From Alentia gelatinosa (Eukaryota; Annelida; Polychaeta; Phyllodocida; Polynoidae): a stretch of 64,000 nt of DNA. The number at the start of each line of letters is the position of its first letter. The stretch's first letter is position 1. Made by a program: the position numbers and the translations under genes. Positions 44,182 through 56,100 of the stretch are shown one piece after another. Where the stretch lies: positions 76,085,193-76,149,192 of the forward strand of contig OX465579.1 in NCBI GenBank assembly GCA_950022655.1, in the 5' to 3' direction. Under the pieces are notes generated by a model. It saw nothing but the letters and a program-made list of their open reading frames with translations, made no database searches and was not told the DNA's origin.

Positions 44182-45045
44182 CTGCACATGCACACCATAC
44201 AGGCCACGTGGGAGTACTATGTGGAACTCTACAGACCTGGCTGGCCTGCCTCAAACTTGGGGCGTCCTCAGCGCCATGAGCACCCGCATATAAGGCCAGA
44301 GCCTCTGCACCGAGACATGGTGACCTCACATCCTGATGACCTCAGAGGAGGAAAGGCGAACACTGCAAGTCAAGTTAATCATTTTAATTTCCTGAGAGCA
44401 ATCCGTGTTATACGATTACAGGCAATTGTATCCAATGCAATGTTATAGTCTCATTGAATATGTTATACCTTCTGTATATTCAACTTTAGCTTATTGTTCT
44501 GTTTCCTTCAGTCTGTCTTAATACACATCGTTCCTGCAGTTGTTCACTTTAGTTCCTGTTTTGATGGATATAGTCAAGTGTCCTAGTGTTCCTGGATGAA
44601 TGTTATAGTAACAGTCCACACGTTCTGTGTTCTCTCTACTGAGATTTAGTTACTCATATGTCGGTCTGTAGGTAACTCACAGCACTGAGAGTCTTCATGT
44701 AGATTGTCTATAGTAGGCGACTCCACCCTCACGGGTTGAAGCCTCCCGCGCCCAACCTTACTCCAGCAGGAGCAAGTCTTTGCTCAGTTAGCTCTTACTC
44801 CTTGTACAAATCTACCAAATCTGCCGTCTCCGGCAGCTGCAGCGAAGGTGTACTCCTCCGCTGCTTACATCACCTGGTCACGTGACCAGTCATACCCTAA
44901 TACAGACGGGCGCTCTAGAAGCTTCCTTCTGTTTGCATTCTGTTAGCTACATCTGTGTATTTACATCATCTCTCATTCGTTGTTAGTTATTAGGACTATT
45001 CAGGATCACACAATTTCAGACAAGCGCCTAGTGCAATTTTATTGC
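44182..45045. other. Non-coding stretch left of the minisatellite complex
   Basis: A GC-richer section at about 44720-44930 contains GGTCACGTGACC (a palindromic E-box context at 44877-44888) and short pyrimidine tracts. No LTR ends or exon could be defined. Confidence 0.35.
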
Positions 45046-47815
45046 ATTTAAATGTTACTGCATTACTGTGTTACCATCCTAACTCCATTACCATGTTACG
45101 TTGACCGCCTTACCATTGTTACTGCCTTACTGTACTTGCACAATCATTCTTACTTAGTCACCTTATTACCTCTACTGCGTTACCATTCGAAACTTCAAAA
45201 CTTCAAGACTTGCTACCGTGTTACACTTACCAGATTACCTTCCTAACATTGTTTCTGCAATCCAATGTCACCATTACCATGTTACCATTCTACCCATTCT
45301 ACCTCACCAGTCCTCACTTACTAGCACTCACCTACCAGTACTTACCAGTATTCACCAGTCCTCACTCACCAGTACTAAGTCACTCAGTATGTGTCACCCA
45401 GAAAGGGCCACTCAGTATGTGTCGCTCAGAATTGGTCACACTTTGTGTGTCACTCAGAAAGGGTCACTGAGTACTTAGAATAGATCAAAATGTGAGTGAC
45501 ACCTATATGTGAGTACTCACTCATGAGTCCTGACTCCCCAGTGCTCATACTCTCCAGTACTATCTCACTGGTCCTGACTCACCAGTCCTCACTCACTAGT
45601 CCTTACTCAAAGGTCCACACTCGACAGTCCTCACTCACCAGTCCTCACTCAACGGTGCTCACTGAATAGAACCCATCAATTATCACTCACAAGTTCTCAC
45701 TCACCAGCCTTCATTCACCAGTCTGTTTTCAAAAGTCCTCACTAAACAATCCTCACCCACCAGTCCTCGCTCGCCAGTCCTCACTCACCAGTTCACACTC
45801 AATAGTCCTTACTCAACGGTAATAACTCACCAGTACCCGCCAGTTCTCACTCACCAGTGGTCACTAAACAGTCCTCACTCCTCAGTGCCCATTGAACAGT
45901 CCTCACTCACCAGTCCTCACCCACTAGTTCTCACAGGCCAGTCCACACCAGTCCTCACTCATTAGTTCACATTAACCAGTCCATATTCAACAGTCCTCAC
46001 TCACTAGTCCCCACTCATCAGTCCTTGCCCACCGGCCCCCACTGAACATTCCTCACTCAACAGTACTGAATCACCAGTAGCCACCAGTTCTCACTCTGCA
46101 GTCCTCACTTACCCATACACACTCACCAGTTCTCACTCACAAGTAATCACTCACCAGTTCTCACTCAACAGTTCTCACTTACCAGCACCCACCAGTTCTC
46201 ACTCACCAGTCCACACTCAACAGTCCTCACTCATCAGTCCTCACTGAACAGTCCTCTGTCCTCAATCACCAGTCTGCACTCAACAGTCCTCACTTAACAG
46301 TCCTCACTCAACCGACCTCACTTAACAGTAATCACCAGTTTTCACTCACCAGCACTCACTTACCAGTACTTGCCAGTACTCACCAGTCTTCACTCACTAG
46401 TACCTTGTCATTCAGTATGTGTCACTCACAAAGGGGTCACCCAGTGTGGGTCACTCAAACAGGGGCCACTCAGTATGTGTCATTCTAAGTAGCACAACTT
46501 AGTGACACTTTCTGAGTGACCCATACTGAGTGATCCATTCTGAGCAACACATACCCTGTGACCCATACTGAGTCACACATACCGAGTGACCCTTTCTCAG
46601 TCAGATATTCTGAGTGATCCATTCTGAGTAACATTTACTTAGTAACCTTTTCAGAATGACCTATACTGAGGGACCTATACTGAGTGACCTATTCTGAGTG
46701 ATACACATTGAACAACCTATTCTGAGTGATACATACTAAGTGACCCTTTCTGAGTGAGACATATTGATCCATTCTAAATGACACATACTAAGTGACACTT
46801 TCTCAGTGACCAATACTGAGTGACCCATACTGGGTGACCCTTTAGTAGCAGTATCCTGGTAATCAGAGATAGAAGGGTAATAAGATAATGTTACCATGGT
46901 AATGGTAAGACAAAAATGTGATAGTTAAATAGTTAAATTGGTAGCGTGGTTGGAATGGTAACATAATGGTGGACTTAAAATAGTAATGCGATAATGGTAC
47001 CGTGGTAACGGTAGGGGGCGGTTACTTGGGGTGGTAACGGAGTAAGAATTGTAACATGGTAACAGTATTAAGATTTTAGCATGAAAAACTAACTTGGTTA
47101 GGGTGTAGCGTGGTTGGAATGGTAATGCAGTAATGCAGTAAAGAAGTAATGGGGTTAGATTGGTAAGGCTGCAATGAGGTTAGAATGGTAATGTGGTAAC
47201 GTGGTTAGAAATAGTAACATGGTTTGAATGGTAACTAAGTAATGGGGTAACAGGAATGGTAATACGGTTAGAAATGGTAACGTAGTAACACGATTAGAAC
47301 AATAACATGAAGTGGTAATGCTGTAATGAGGTTACAGGCTTAGGGTGTAATGCAGTTAGAATGGTAAAGCAGTAACGGGGTTAGAACATTGACGCTACAG
47401 CTGGGTTAGAATGGTAATACAGTTAATGTGTTAAAATGGTAACGCGGTAACAGTAACGCAGTAACTGGATTAGAATGGTAACGCGGTAACAGTAACGCAG
47501 TAACTGGATTAGAATGGTAACGCGGTAACTGGGATAGAATGGTAATGCAGTAATGGTAATGCGGTAGCTGGGCTAGAATGGTAACCTGGTACCAGTATGC
47601 TGTAATGGGGTTAGAACTGTAAAGTAGTTAGAACGGTAATGCGCAACGGTAATGTGAAAATGTGTTTAGAATCGTGACAGTAACGCGGTAACGATAATGT
47701 GGTACCTTGGTTAGGTTGTAACCCCGACAGAAACATAACCCATTCTTAGATAGCGTAATGCAGTTAGAATGTAACGCTAGATAACTCTAAGTAACACGAA
47801 TGTGGTAACATGTTT
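45046..47815. repeat. Mirror-arranged minisatellite complex, 2.8 kb
   Basis: There are five zones. (1) 45046-45305: TTACCATGTTACTG-type units. (2) About 45378-45475: CTCAGTATGTGTCAC units. (3) About 45525-46395: CACCAGTCCTCACT units. (4) After a short direct stretch at 46405-46495, about 46496-46850: the reverse complement of zone 2, GTGACCCATACTGAG. (5) About 46850-47815: GGTAACGCAGTAATG units, the reverse complement of zone 1. The whole is thus a foldback of arrays around a central array. Short open frames inside, such as 45210-45478, are by-products. Confidence 0.85.
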
Positions 47816-47894
47816 GTTTAACAAGGTTTTGGTAGTTATGGACATTTTTTTATAGTTATAGACATTTTGATAGTCATGGACATGACAAAGCGCA

Positions 47895-48170
47895 AGATAT
47901 GTGCATTATTTGCAGGGATCTGCTTCCTTACCGACGTGCTGCCGGATTTGTGGGTACAGATCCCATAGGCAGCAGGATATTACAGGTGGCAGGGGTCGGT
48001 AGGTCCAAGTGTCATTACCAATATATGCTCAATATATCTATGTATATATGTGTACCTGTATCTGTGTATCTGTATCTGTATTTGTATCCGTTTGTCTTTG
48101 CCTGTATCCATATCTCATTCTATCAGTGTGTGTATCTGTATGTATCTGAGAGTGTACATGTCAGTGTGTG
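47895..48170. repeat. TCTGTAT-type low-complexity tract
   Basis: Irregular TCTGTATCTGTGTATC units dominate about 48020-48170 and explain the Tyr/Val/Cys-rich 136-codon plus-strand frame here. Confidence 0.5.
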
Positions 48171-48175
48171 TGTTA

Positions 48176-49411
48176 GTCCGAGAAACTTTGACTGCCTAGC
48201 GGACAGTCAGAGAGCACAACCGCTCATTCCCATAGTACAGAAAACCACTTCCCTGGTTCTGAGTAATCCTGTCAATGTCAGTGCATGTTTATGCTCCCTT
48301 ACCTTCTGAAATGCATGATAATTCCTTTTTGATGATAAAACTCCTGTTTTGTTCCTTTGTGTTACTTTTGGGAGTCTTTTTCTACAAATCATTTAGCCAC
48401 ATTTCACTGATTCCAACTCATGTCGGCCATATTTGATAAGCTGGTTCCTGGCAATTCCCTGTGTAGTATGTCTTGCACTTTAGAAACCGGGTTTTTGTTA
48501 TTTTTGGCGCCTGCAGCATGCATTGACATGGATTTTACTAGCCAGTGTACCCAGCCCTGTCCCTGTACAGGGCTGGGTTTTTACTACATGTAGCTCTACC
48601 ACGCTTTTCCATTCCCGTGTGTTTGATACTGGCCGCCTACTGCCATGTATGAAAAAAGTGTGAATGAATAAATATATACCAATTTGTGTTTGCCAACCTT
48701 CAAAATAGGTGTCTGTTGCTTTAAAACTGTGTATTCAGTAGTAGTTTTCCAGTGGAGGTTCCCTTCTTCTAAGTTCAGCCATGTTTGTCACTGGTCATCT
48801 CACTGCACACTATGATACACCAGTCACCAGCTCTGTACAGGATCTCATGCTATCTAACTGGACAATTGAATTAGTCACCAGTTACCAGCAGTGACCGGAA
48901 GTAGCCCGGGAAGTAGCCACAGTTCAGTGTTGCCTCACATGGGAGTAAAATCACTGGAAATATACCTTTATATTGGAATAACAACACTTGTGGACAATGA
49001 ATCTAGTGATATATATTAGTTCTTCAATTTAGGAAACCACACTTTGCCTCAACTGGCCAAAATTAAGGTAAGTTTGACAAACTTGCCAAAACCGGGACTG
49101 TTTACATAGGACAGCTGTCCACCCCTAAATGGAGAGAACGAACAGATTAGGGGTGGATACTTTACCTAGGATTTTACTAACTCTGTCTGTTCTATTAGAT
49201 AGAACTAATGCAAAGGTAAGAAATTGCTATCATTTTATTGCATTTTAACTCAGGAAACTGTTTGCCACAAAATCAGAAAGATTCAACCTATATTTATAAG
49301 AAAAACGGCTGCTGAGCTGAGATGTACATTTTTGGTCGACCTGTTAACCTAGGGCTCTATGGGACTGCTCTCTGACTGGCTGCACCGCTCCACAGTCAGA
49401 GCCTCTCGGAC
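48176..49411. mobile_element. 1.24-kb TIR element with TA duplication
   Basis: Imperfect inverted ends of about 60 bp: the left starts GTCCGAGAAACTTTGACTGC, the right ends CAGAGCCTCTCGGAC. Shared inner words are CAGTCAGAGAGCA and TCCCATAG in inverted positions. TA flanks both ends (48174-48175 and 49412-49413). No transposase frame is present. A TA target would suit Tc1/mariner-type mobilisation; this is inference from two bases. Confidence 0.55.
48549..48578. repeat. Strong GC hairpin
   Basis: Perfect 11-base arms ACCCAGCCCTG and CAGGGCTGGGT around an 8-base loop, followed by TTTT. The shape recalls a bacterial terminator, but in this context it is only a stable stem inside the TIR element. 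Confidence 0.6.
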
Positions 49412-49413
49412 TA

Positions 49414-51360
49414 TGTGTATTTGTGAGCCTGTGAATCTTTTTCCGTCTGTGTATATCTATCTGTCTGTTTACAAATCTACACTTTAGCTATCTCTGTGTA
49501 TTTCTGTGTAAACCTGTGTAATCCTGTTCCTCATACACGATATGATAAATACACTCACTGTGGATCCATGTTAGAGTGTGAATTTTCCATGCCCCCACCT
49601 TTGTTGTGCAAGGTTCTAGCTCCCCACACACGTATGACCCTCAAGCCCTTCAGTCTGTTGGGTATATCCCCACTCACTGATCGCGGTGCGGCGTGAGGAC
49701 CGTCGCCAGGGGCTTATTACATAAATTTGTCGCCAAGGCCATCGCAAAATGTTTGCGATACAATTTTTAGCGATTGTGATTTTTTTCTATTACAATTGAA
49801 CGCTATATCACGATCGCTGAGATATCGCTAGACTATTTTTAGCTACAACTATGGAAATTTAGCGATGAATTTTAGCATGGGATTCCCTTGTGACGTGATA
49901 TGTTGGGAGGGGTTTCCCAAGTTTTCTGTACTCCCACCACTCCACAAGCAGGTGTGCTCTCTCACTGTGTGAGGGGCGGGTCTTATATTTTTCGATAACA
50001 TTCTCAAGGAGTATTTGCTTTGTAACAGCTTTAAGAGAATGTGGCGAGCTGGCCAGCATACAACCTTGTTGTCCTTGGTGAACAGGCTACAGGCAACACT
50101 GGCACGGGAACAATGGCCACAATCCTACTCCCTTCATTGCCCTATCATAAAGTGTTGCCTGTTAGGTGCTGTTTCCATATACCGATTATTACTAAGAATA
50201 TATAGACCTAAAACCACCTACAGATTATTTGGGACCTCCGATATCGGTATAAAAATACCGGTGAACGTAAACAAGAAAAATACAGACATGCTGTCAGCTA
50301 TTTGTACTGATAATGAGTAAATTTGACACCATTAACAACCTGAGCATGTCATCGAGGAATGGCAACATAAAAGAAATCATGGATGAGAAGTTGGGTTCTG
50401 ACATCAGTAATCTGTTGGTAATCACGTCTACTTTCTACAGGGAACATATAGCATGTTTATCATTGGTGAATGAGATTGGAACTATTTAAAAAAGTTGAAC
50501 GTTTTGGTTTTATCTAGACTATCTTCTATGTGATGTATGGGCCATTTAGATCGTTGTTTTCAACTTTGAGTGAATGTGAACGCCATAGCTTGCCTTTCAT
50601 TTATGGACGGGCTCAGCTTGGATGCTGGTCGAATCGTAAGTATCAAAATAGTGTTTTAATCAATGCTAGATATATAATGATAAGGAGAAATAGTGAGCGT
50701 ACCTGAATTCCATCTGCGATATTTTGTTCACCTCGTTCTTTTAACTCTGTGAATATTTCTGACCAAGATATCCATTCAGGTATACTAACCGGATCTCCTT
50801 ATGGTATGTGAATGGTGAAAAAGAAGAAGTTGGTAAATTCTTTGGAGCACTGGCGAAGTCATTCACGTAACGGTCACATGTAAAACAGGAAAGAAACCCT
50901 AGGCGTATTTGTAATACTTTATTTATACTGAGTCGGTACATTGGTTTGGTATCCCGTTATAAATGAGGGTACCACTCAGTGCACTGGATTTACAAGAAGT
51001 TTCACCTTGTTTTTGATAAAGCAATTATCGATAATCAACAAGCGGCCAGGTAGATAAATAATGTTATACTCCTACAATAAACAGCATACAAGTTATCAAG
51101 TTATTAAAGTTATAAAGGATTAATATTGACCGCTTAAAGAAAAACTATTACAAAAAGCAAAGAGGAAACCAAACAATTTCGCCTACTGACGTTTTATCGG
51201 TATTCACAACCGGCAGTGTACACTGTCGACGGATTTCCATACAAACTGCGAAAATTCATCATGTTGTTTATTCCTCGCCAATACAGCTAGATATACCCAC
51301 TACTCATAAATTTTCACCAGTTATTTGATATTTTGATAGGATCTAAGTCGGGAGATCTTA
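49414..51360. other. Non-coding stretch
   Basis: AT-rich. It includes a run of related GCGAT/ATCGC words at about 49740-49865. The 101-codon plus frame at 50015-50320 lacks motifs. Confidence 0.3.
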
Positions 51361-51485
51361 TATACACAATATTACCATGATTTGGATGGTCGAATTCTCC
51401 ACGTAGTTGACCAGTAGTATTGCGTAGTGACAACTACAAGGAGAACACGGACACACACATCGAAATCATGGTAATATTATATTCA
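51361..51485. repeat. Complete small foldback (family of 8575-8645)
   Basis: Left arm from AATATTACCATGATTT to CTCCACGTAGTTG pairs with the right arm that ends AAATCATGGTAATATT. Arms are about 45 bases with several indels. The centre is about 20 bases. Confidence 0.6.
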
Positions 51486-52824
51486 TTACTCACCATCTGA
51501 CTAATTATTAAGAGAAACCATTGTTATTAATTAGAAATTTGACGCTAGCGCCATGCATTTTTTTTAATGAAATAGTTGGTTAGGGATCATACCCTTGTGG
51601 ATTTACCCCATCTCATTGCTCCCACCTAGCGCAAACCAACACGCTCACCACATACGCAACACATACTCATCGTCACTTCCCACCCTCCTCATTCCACTTG
51701 CCGTTTTCACAATCCTGCAACTAATTTTATGCTGGCAGTGGAACTTCTAGGCACCAACATAACATATATATAACTTCGGAATCACAACGCCCCAGCACGC
51801 TGGCGCAGCTGATTACTGGACCATAGGCCGCTGATTGTAACATCGGAATAAAGCAATTTCAAATCGACAACCCAAAAATGCCACCAAAGAATTACACTGT
51901 CGGCCTTCACTCCCCTTTATCATTAGCTGCGTAGCACAGCAGTGCCCCGTCAGGTGGCCGAAGATACCGTATTCTCCAGCTTTTCGGAATCTACTCAGTA
52001 GCGGGCTTTAGGATCCATGGCTTAAATATGGAGACTCTGTATTAGGTGGGTAATAAAGTATATGATCGACGCCATAGAGTATTATTATTTCTGACATTCA
52101 AACATTTTTTTTTTTACCAGAGTGTTGTTATAATGGTAACGACCGGCGTTCCTATAAATTTATTTCCATTGACTGTATAAATTTGGTTGTTTCAGAGAAG
52201 GCCTGGCTTCATTCTGCAGGGTTTCCAAAACTATCCTTTTAAACACAAAATGAACTGGCAGGGTCGGCTTCCTATGTGTTCCCCTCCACACTACCCATAC
52301 CCCTTCACATATCATCCCAACCCAGACTCCTTCCGGGAAACGACAAAAACACAGCCTCCACACACACACTCCTTCGAGGCCGGCACATACAACCACAGCC
52401 AGGCCACCCCCACGGACACGCCCACATCCCTCCTCAGTACCGCTACTTCCAGAGCAATGCCGCGTCCCTTCACACTACACACCCACACCCCACACACTCT
52501 CACACACGCTCCCGGGTATACTGTCGTCAGTTGGACGCTCGTGGGTGGTTTCTGGCATGCTTGTCGAATACGCCTAGTGTTGGCCCTGGTGACGGTGGGA
52601 CCTGTTGAACCGGTGGTGCCTCCATGTGAGCAGAGTGATCGACTGTGTGGTAGTTTTGAGCCAGTGTGGAGGTGTATGTGTGTGTAGGTGTGTGTTTGCA
52701 GGTGTAGATGTGTGTTTAGGTGTGTGTAGGTGTCGGTGAAGGTGTAGGTGTAGGTGTGTAATTGAATGCTGTGAAGTAGTTGTCTATGGATGTGTATATG
52801 ATTGTGGTTGTCCCTGTACCTGTG

Positions 52825-52912
52825 CCCGAGCTGTGGTGTTTTCCTGGGCACTGGTGTTGGTGCCTGTACACGTGTGAGTTTACAATTGCAGGCATGAAGC
52901 GAGCACATGTCC
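52825..52912 (-). pseudogene. Gag zinc-binding tail of a Ngaro-type relic
   Basis: On the minus strand a short frame reads DMCSLHACNCKL, then APTPVPRKTP and GHRYR. The intact Gag has RMCTHSIHACNRKL, then APAPRRTP and GHTVR in the same order. The preceding CxxC part is out of frame or lost. The continuing open frame down to 52312 has no clear counterpart. With 54054-54508 on the same strand it may come from one decayed element: the spacing exceeds that in the intact copy by roughly 350 bases. Confidence 0.55.
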
Positions 52913-52944
52913 ACTCATTTGACCCCACCATCCTTGAGCAGTGT

Positions 52945-52998
52945 TAGATTGGCAACCAACCCGTCTCCGACTTAGGGGTTGGTCTGGTCCGATCGCTT
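52945..52998. repeat. Inverted repeat shared with 61.3 kb
   Basis: GATTGGCAACCAACCC and AGGGGTTGGTC flank a short spacer. The reverse complement resembles 61312-61365 (GACCAACCCC ... GGGGTTGGTTGGCAATCT). Confidence 0.5.
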
Positions 52999-54053
52999 TC
53001 TGGCCAGAGAGCTCGAGCCAATTATCTCGAAACAAAGTACACTTTGGGACATCGTGAAATATTAACTATGAATACTTAGTACAAATCACTACTAACAAAT
53101 TCTAACTTCATGGTCTCTTTATCAAAATACACCAAGAGTGTACTACAATCTCTAACCACAATAGCCTGTTTTGACAGAGTCTACCAAGACAAAAGTGTTG
53201 TTTTTTGGGTTGTTTTTTTTATTGCACACAAATTCATCACACGGATGGTCTTCTATTTATGGCGTTTCAAGTACGCCCGGCATAACATGTATATGGAAAG
53301 GTAGTGACTCCATTTCCTCACAATTCCATGTGTCTTTTTACAATATAGAAAACAATTATCCTCCAACTCAATGTGGGATGCACACACACTGCTTATGACA
53401 TATTGGGTTATAGTGTTTGAGCCTTAGTAATTTCTGTATATTTTAGTGATTTTTCGAGGATTTCTATTTATAAAGGCTGTGTATTATAACGTTGATAGAA
53501 CTTATTTTCCTCATAATGTCTCGAAATACTACGTTTCTGTTTTGGCATATAACGGTTCATATCATCAATCAATATGTAAGGTCTAAAATAATAATGATTA
53601 TTATTGTGAAATGCATTTAGGTGATGACCGATCTCATACACTTATATGCCATTATATATATAGCTTGTATTTCTTGTATCTTGTTTTGTACGATATAAGA
53701 CCGTTTGCACGATGTTGGTCAATCTTTGTGTAACAATATTTGCCTTTCTCATTTGATCGTACTTGTAAAGGTCGTACATGTACAACCAAAAACATAATTA
53801 TGTGACGATATGCGCCCATTGTACGATCTTTTACATGATCTTTCAAAATTTATGTAACAGACCCCTGGTCCTGGGCCCAGTTCCATGTGCGTGTGTCCAC
53901 TGCTGCCCCTGAAACACTCAACCTAGTGTCTCACTTGGGAGACCGTTGGGGCAGCGACATTTTAGATCAAGGTTAGTCCACCTTATTGTGTATTTTCATA
54001 CTCATATCTTCATTGAGGACTCCAAGTCCGGTCGCGAGGGTGTCTATCCATGA

Positions 54054-54508
54054 TCAGCGGACCCTGGCACTGTGGGCTGATACAGAATCCACGTGTTCAT
54101 CTGCATCTCCTACCGTGACCACTGGGTCGGCGTCGTGCTTGGTCAACTCCGAGCTGCTTATGTTATGGTTGGTTTTAGGAGGCATCGCGAATAACTCTCT
54201 GGTTCTTTTGAAAATTATGTCTTCCCATAGTCCTCGGTCCTGTTTATTTGTGGAATCTGTAAGGGCGGAAGACGTTCGGGGGAGATAGCCAAAGATAATC
54301 GAGGATGAATAGAAAATATGTGTGTACTGTGTGAGAGATGAAGTGAGAGTGAGACAGAAAAAAAGCGTTATGCTGGAAGCGCTCGTAATGTGGTAAGCGC
54401 GCGAGTAAAAGGCAAGGAGGTGAGATAGAAGCACACATATGGTGCATGGTTAGATAGGGAGACACCCGGGGGATGGCAATGACCACCCATGACCATAGGC
54501 CATGGGTA
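54054..54508 (-). pseudogene. 5' end of a Ngaro-type relic: A-type repeat plus Gag start
   Basis: On the minus strand, bases from about 54508 match the outer part of the Ngaro A repeat in order: TTACCCATGG, then GGTCATTGCC and CCCGGGTGTC. About 320 bases on, an ATG at 54185 opens MPPKTNHN and about 43 codons of Ser/Asp/Glu-rich protein, similar in position and character to the intact Gag start (282 bases from its 5' end). The frame stops at 54054 and recognisable sequence ends. Family relation is inferred from the repeat match and spacing. Confidence 0.5.
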
Positions 54509-54509
54509 A

Positions 54510-56020
54510 CACATGAGAAACATTCGTGGGGGGTTTTCTGAAAAAGGCTGAACTGTGAGAAAATTATATCGTAAATTACAAGGCTTTCCTTCGATCTGGA
54601 ATGAACTCAACTTGGGAAAGATGATGTCAGAGTGTAATGGGCTGCTCTCAGGCCTGTCTGACACAAGCCAACCTGTGAAGAGATGTTGGTGTGATAGCGA
54701 TGTTGGCCGACAGACGGCAGTCGGAACTCGTACACATGTAATATACGTGAAATCTGATTTGGAGAGGACCGACTGGTGTGGGTAAATTACATTATGGCTG
54801 CCCGCCACTAGCCACTGTCCAGCTTCGTAATGATCGGTTGTGCTCCTCTGCTATCCTCTAGACTGACCTTACTATTCTCTACCCTCATCCTCACCCTATG
54901 TCAGACTTACCCCAATCCTTATTTACATTTATTCACATTCAAATACAAACCCCTCCCATCATAGGATAATTGGTTCTCCGTGTTACAAAAGTTATGAACA
55001 AGATCACGGATACGGCAGGGTATGGAGTGTGTAACCTCAGGAATAGAAATTAACTAAAAAAAGATTACGGTTCATAAGGGTCTTCATATATTTGTTCTTT
55101 ACCCAGATGTTTTGTTATTTCGTAATAAATTTATGTCTGTGGTCAGTTATGTATTGCACTAAATAGTTCTGCCATATACTAATCAGAAATAAAATTCTCT
55201 CAGGCTATTAGTTCATTTTTTCAAAGGTTTATTCATAAGCCCCAAAACATTGTAGAAGTTGTCATTGCTAGTTATGAAACATGGATGTTCGTTGGTCCAA
55301 AGAGGAACAGACAGCGTTGGGATCTAGTTGAATCTTTATGTACACAAAGGGTAGTTGCATAGTAAAATTTATATGTTTGTGCGGGAACCCAACGAGAAAT
55401 TATTGTTAGAGGCAACACACATCTATTTCTGTGGTTCCTATTGACCGATGGATCGAAACGTAACCCATTTCCTCAATAATATTTGAAACTAGACACGACA
55501 ACCGATTGCAGTTGACCCCATTTTGTTGATATATTCTTTCATGTTTTCTACCTTTGCAACCCACACAAAAATTCACATCGTTGTTCTATTCTGACATATG
55601 TACATGTATTTGCCAATTTGGATATTGTGGATCATGAATAGAACATTCCCCAAGTACAATTGTGAAGTTGGCATTGGAAGATATTATAACACTGATTGAT
55701 CGAGTAGTGTAAGGTACTTCAATTTAACGACAATTAATATGTCTCCCCATAGTGCCGCTGGTGAATTTCATGCCTGAGAAAAAGAACCAGAAAATGATTC
55801 TGCATAGCTTACAGTCCCTTATCTGCTACGCCTGTGTGGTGCCTTTATGCTGCAGTAAATGACATTGGGTGACTTTGCGAGTCTGTCAGTTATGACCATG
55901 GATAAGCAGAGAGGAGAATCATATCTAGGGGATAAAAGTGGTGGTCTTATCAGTCTACCATTTTTCAGGGTCCCTCTGCGGTAATCGGACAGGACTTTTG
56001 GTCGTCGCCAGTCTCTCGGG
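54510..56020. other. Non-coding stretch
   Basis: AT-rich with no recognisable repeat. The 146-codon minus frame 54368-54808 runs through the Ngaro relic leader and is not a gene. Confidence 0.3.
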
Positions 56021-56022
56021 TT

Positions 56023-56100
56023 GGCTGGATGGCTTGGTCGGTAGTGCACCAACCTGCAGACCACGGGGTTTGGGGTTCACGGTATACCCATGCCACTGTT
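56023..56100 (+). mobile_element. tRNA-derived SINE head
   Basis: GGATGGCTTGGTCGGTAGTG resembles a tRNA 5' half with A box, and GGGGTTCACGGTATACC about 30 bases on resembles a B box. Acceptor-stem pairing is poor and the anticodon arm is not convincing, so this is a SINE or tRNA fossil rather than a functional tRNA. An AT-rich tail follows. Confidence 0.5.

Noticed and set aside
44720..44770. tRNA-like B box (GGGTTGAAGCCTCCC)
   Set aside because: No A box or stems at suitable distance.
45046..47815. Possible CRISPR-like array because of regular short repeats
   Set aside because: Units are degenerate, contiguous and inverted between halves, with no spacers or cas genes; the DNA is eukaryotic.
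48549..48578. Rho-independent terminator
   Set aside because: Shape matches, but this is animal DNA with no adjacent gene; it is a hairpin inside a TIR element.
51899..51955. Second Gag-type start (MPPKN...)
   Set aside because: The frame stops after 18 codons and nothing around it resembles the Ngaro leader.
52187..52687. Pro/His/Thr-rich 166-codon plus-strand frame after a TTGTTTCAG acceptor-like site
   Set aside because: Low-complexity CA-rich DNA; 110- and 200-codon frames coexist in other frames, and no donor or domain was found.
56023..56100. Functional tRNA gene
   Set aside because: A- and B-box-like words are present, but the acceptor stem and anticodon arm do not fold properly; SINE head preferred.
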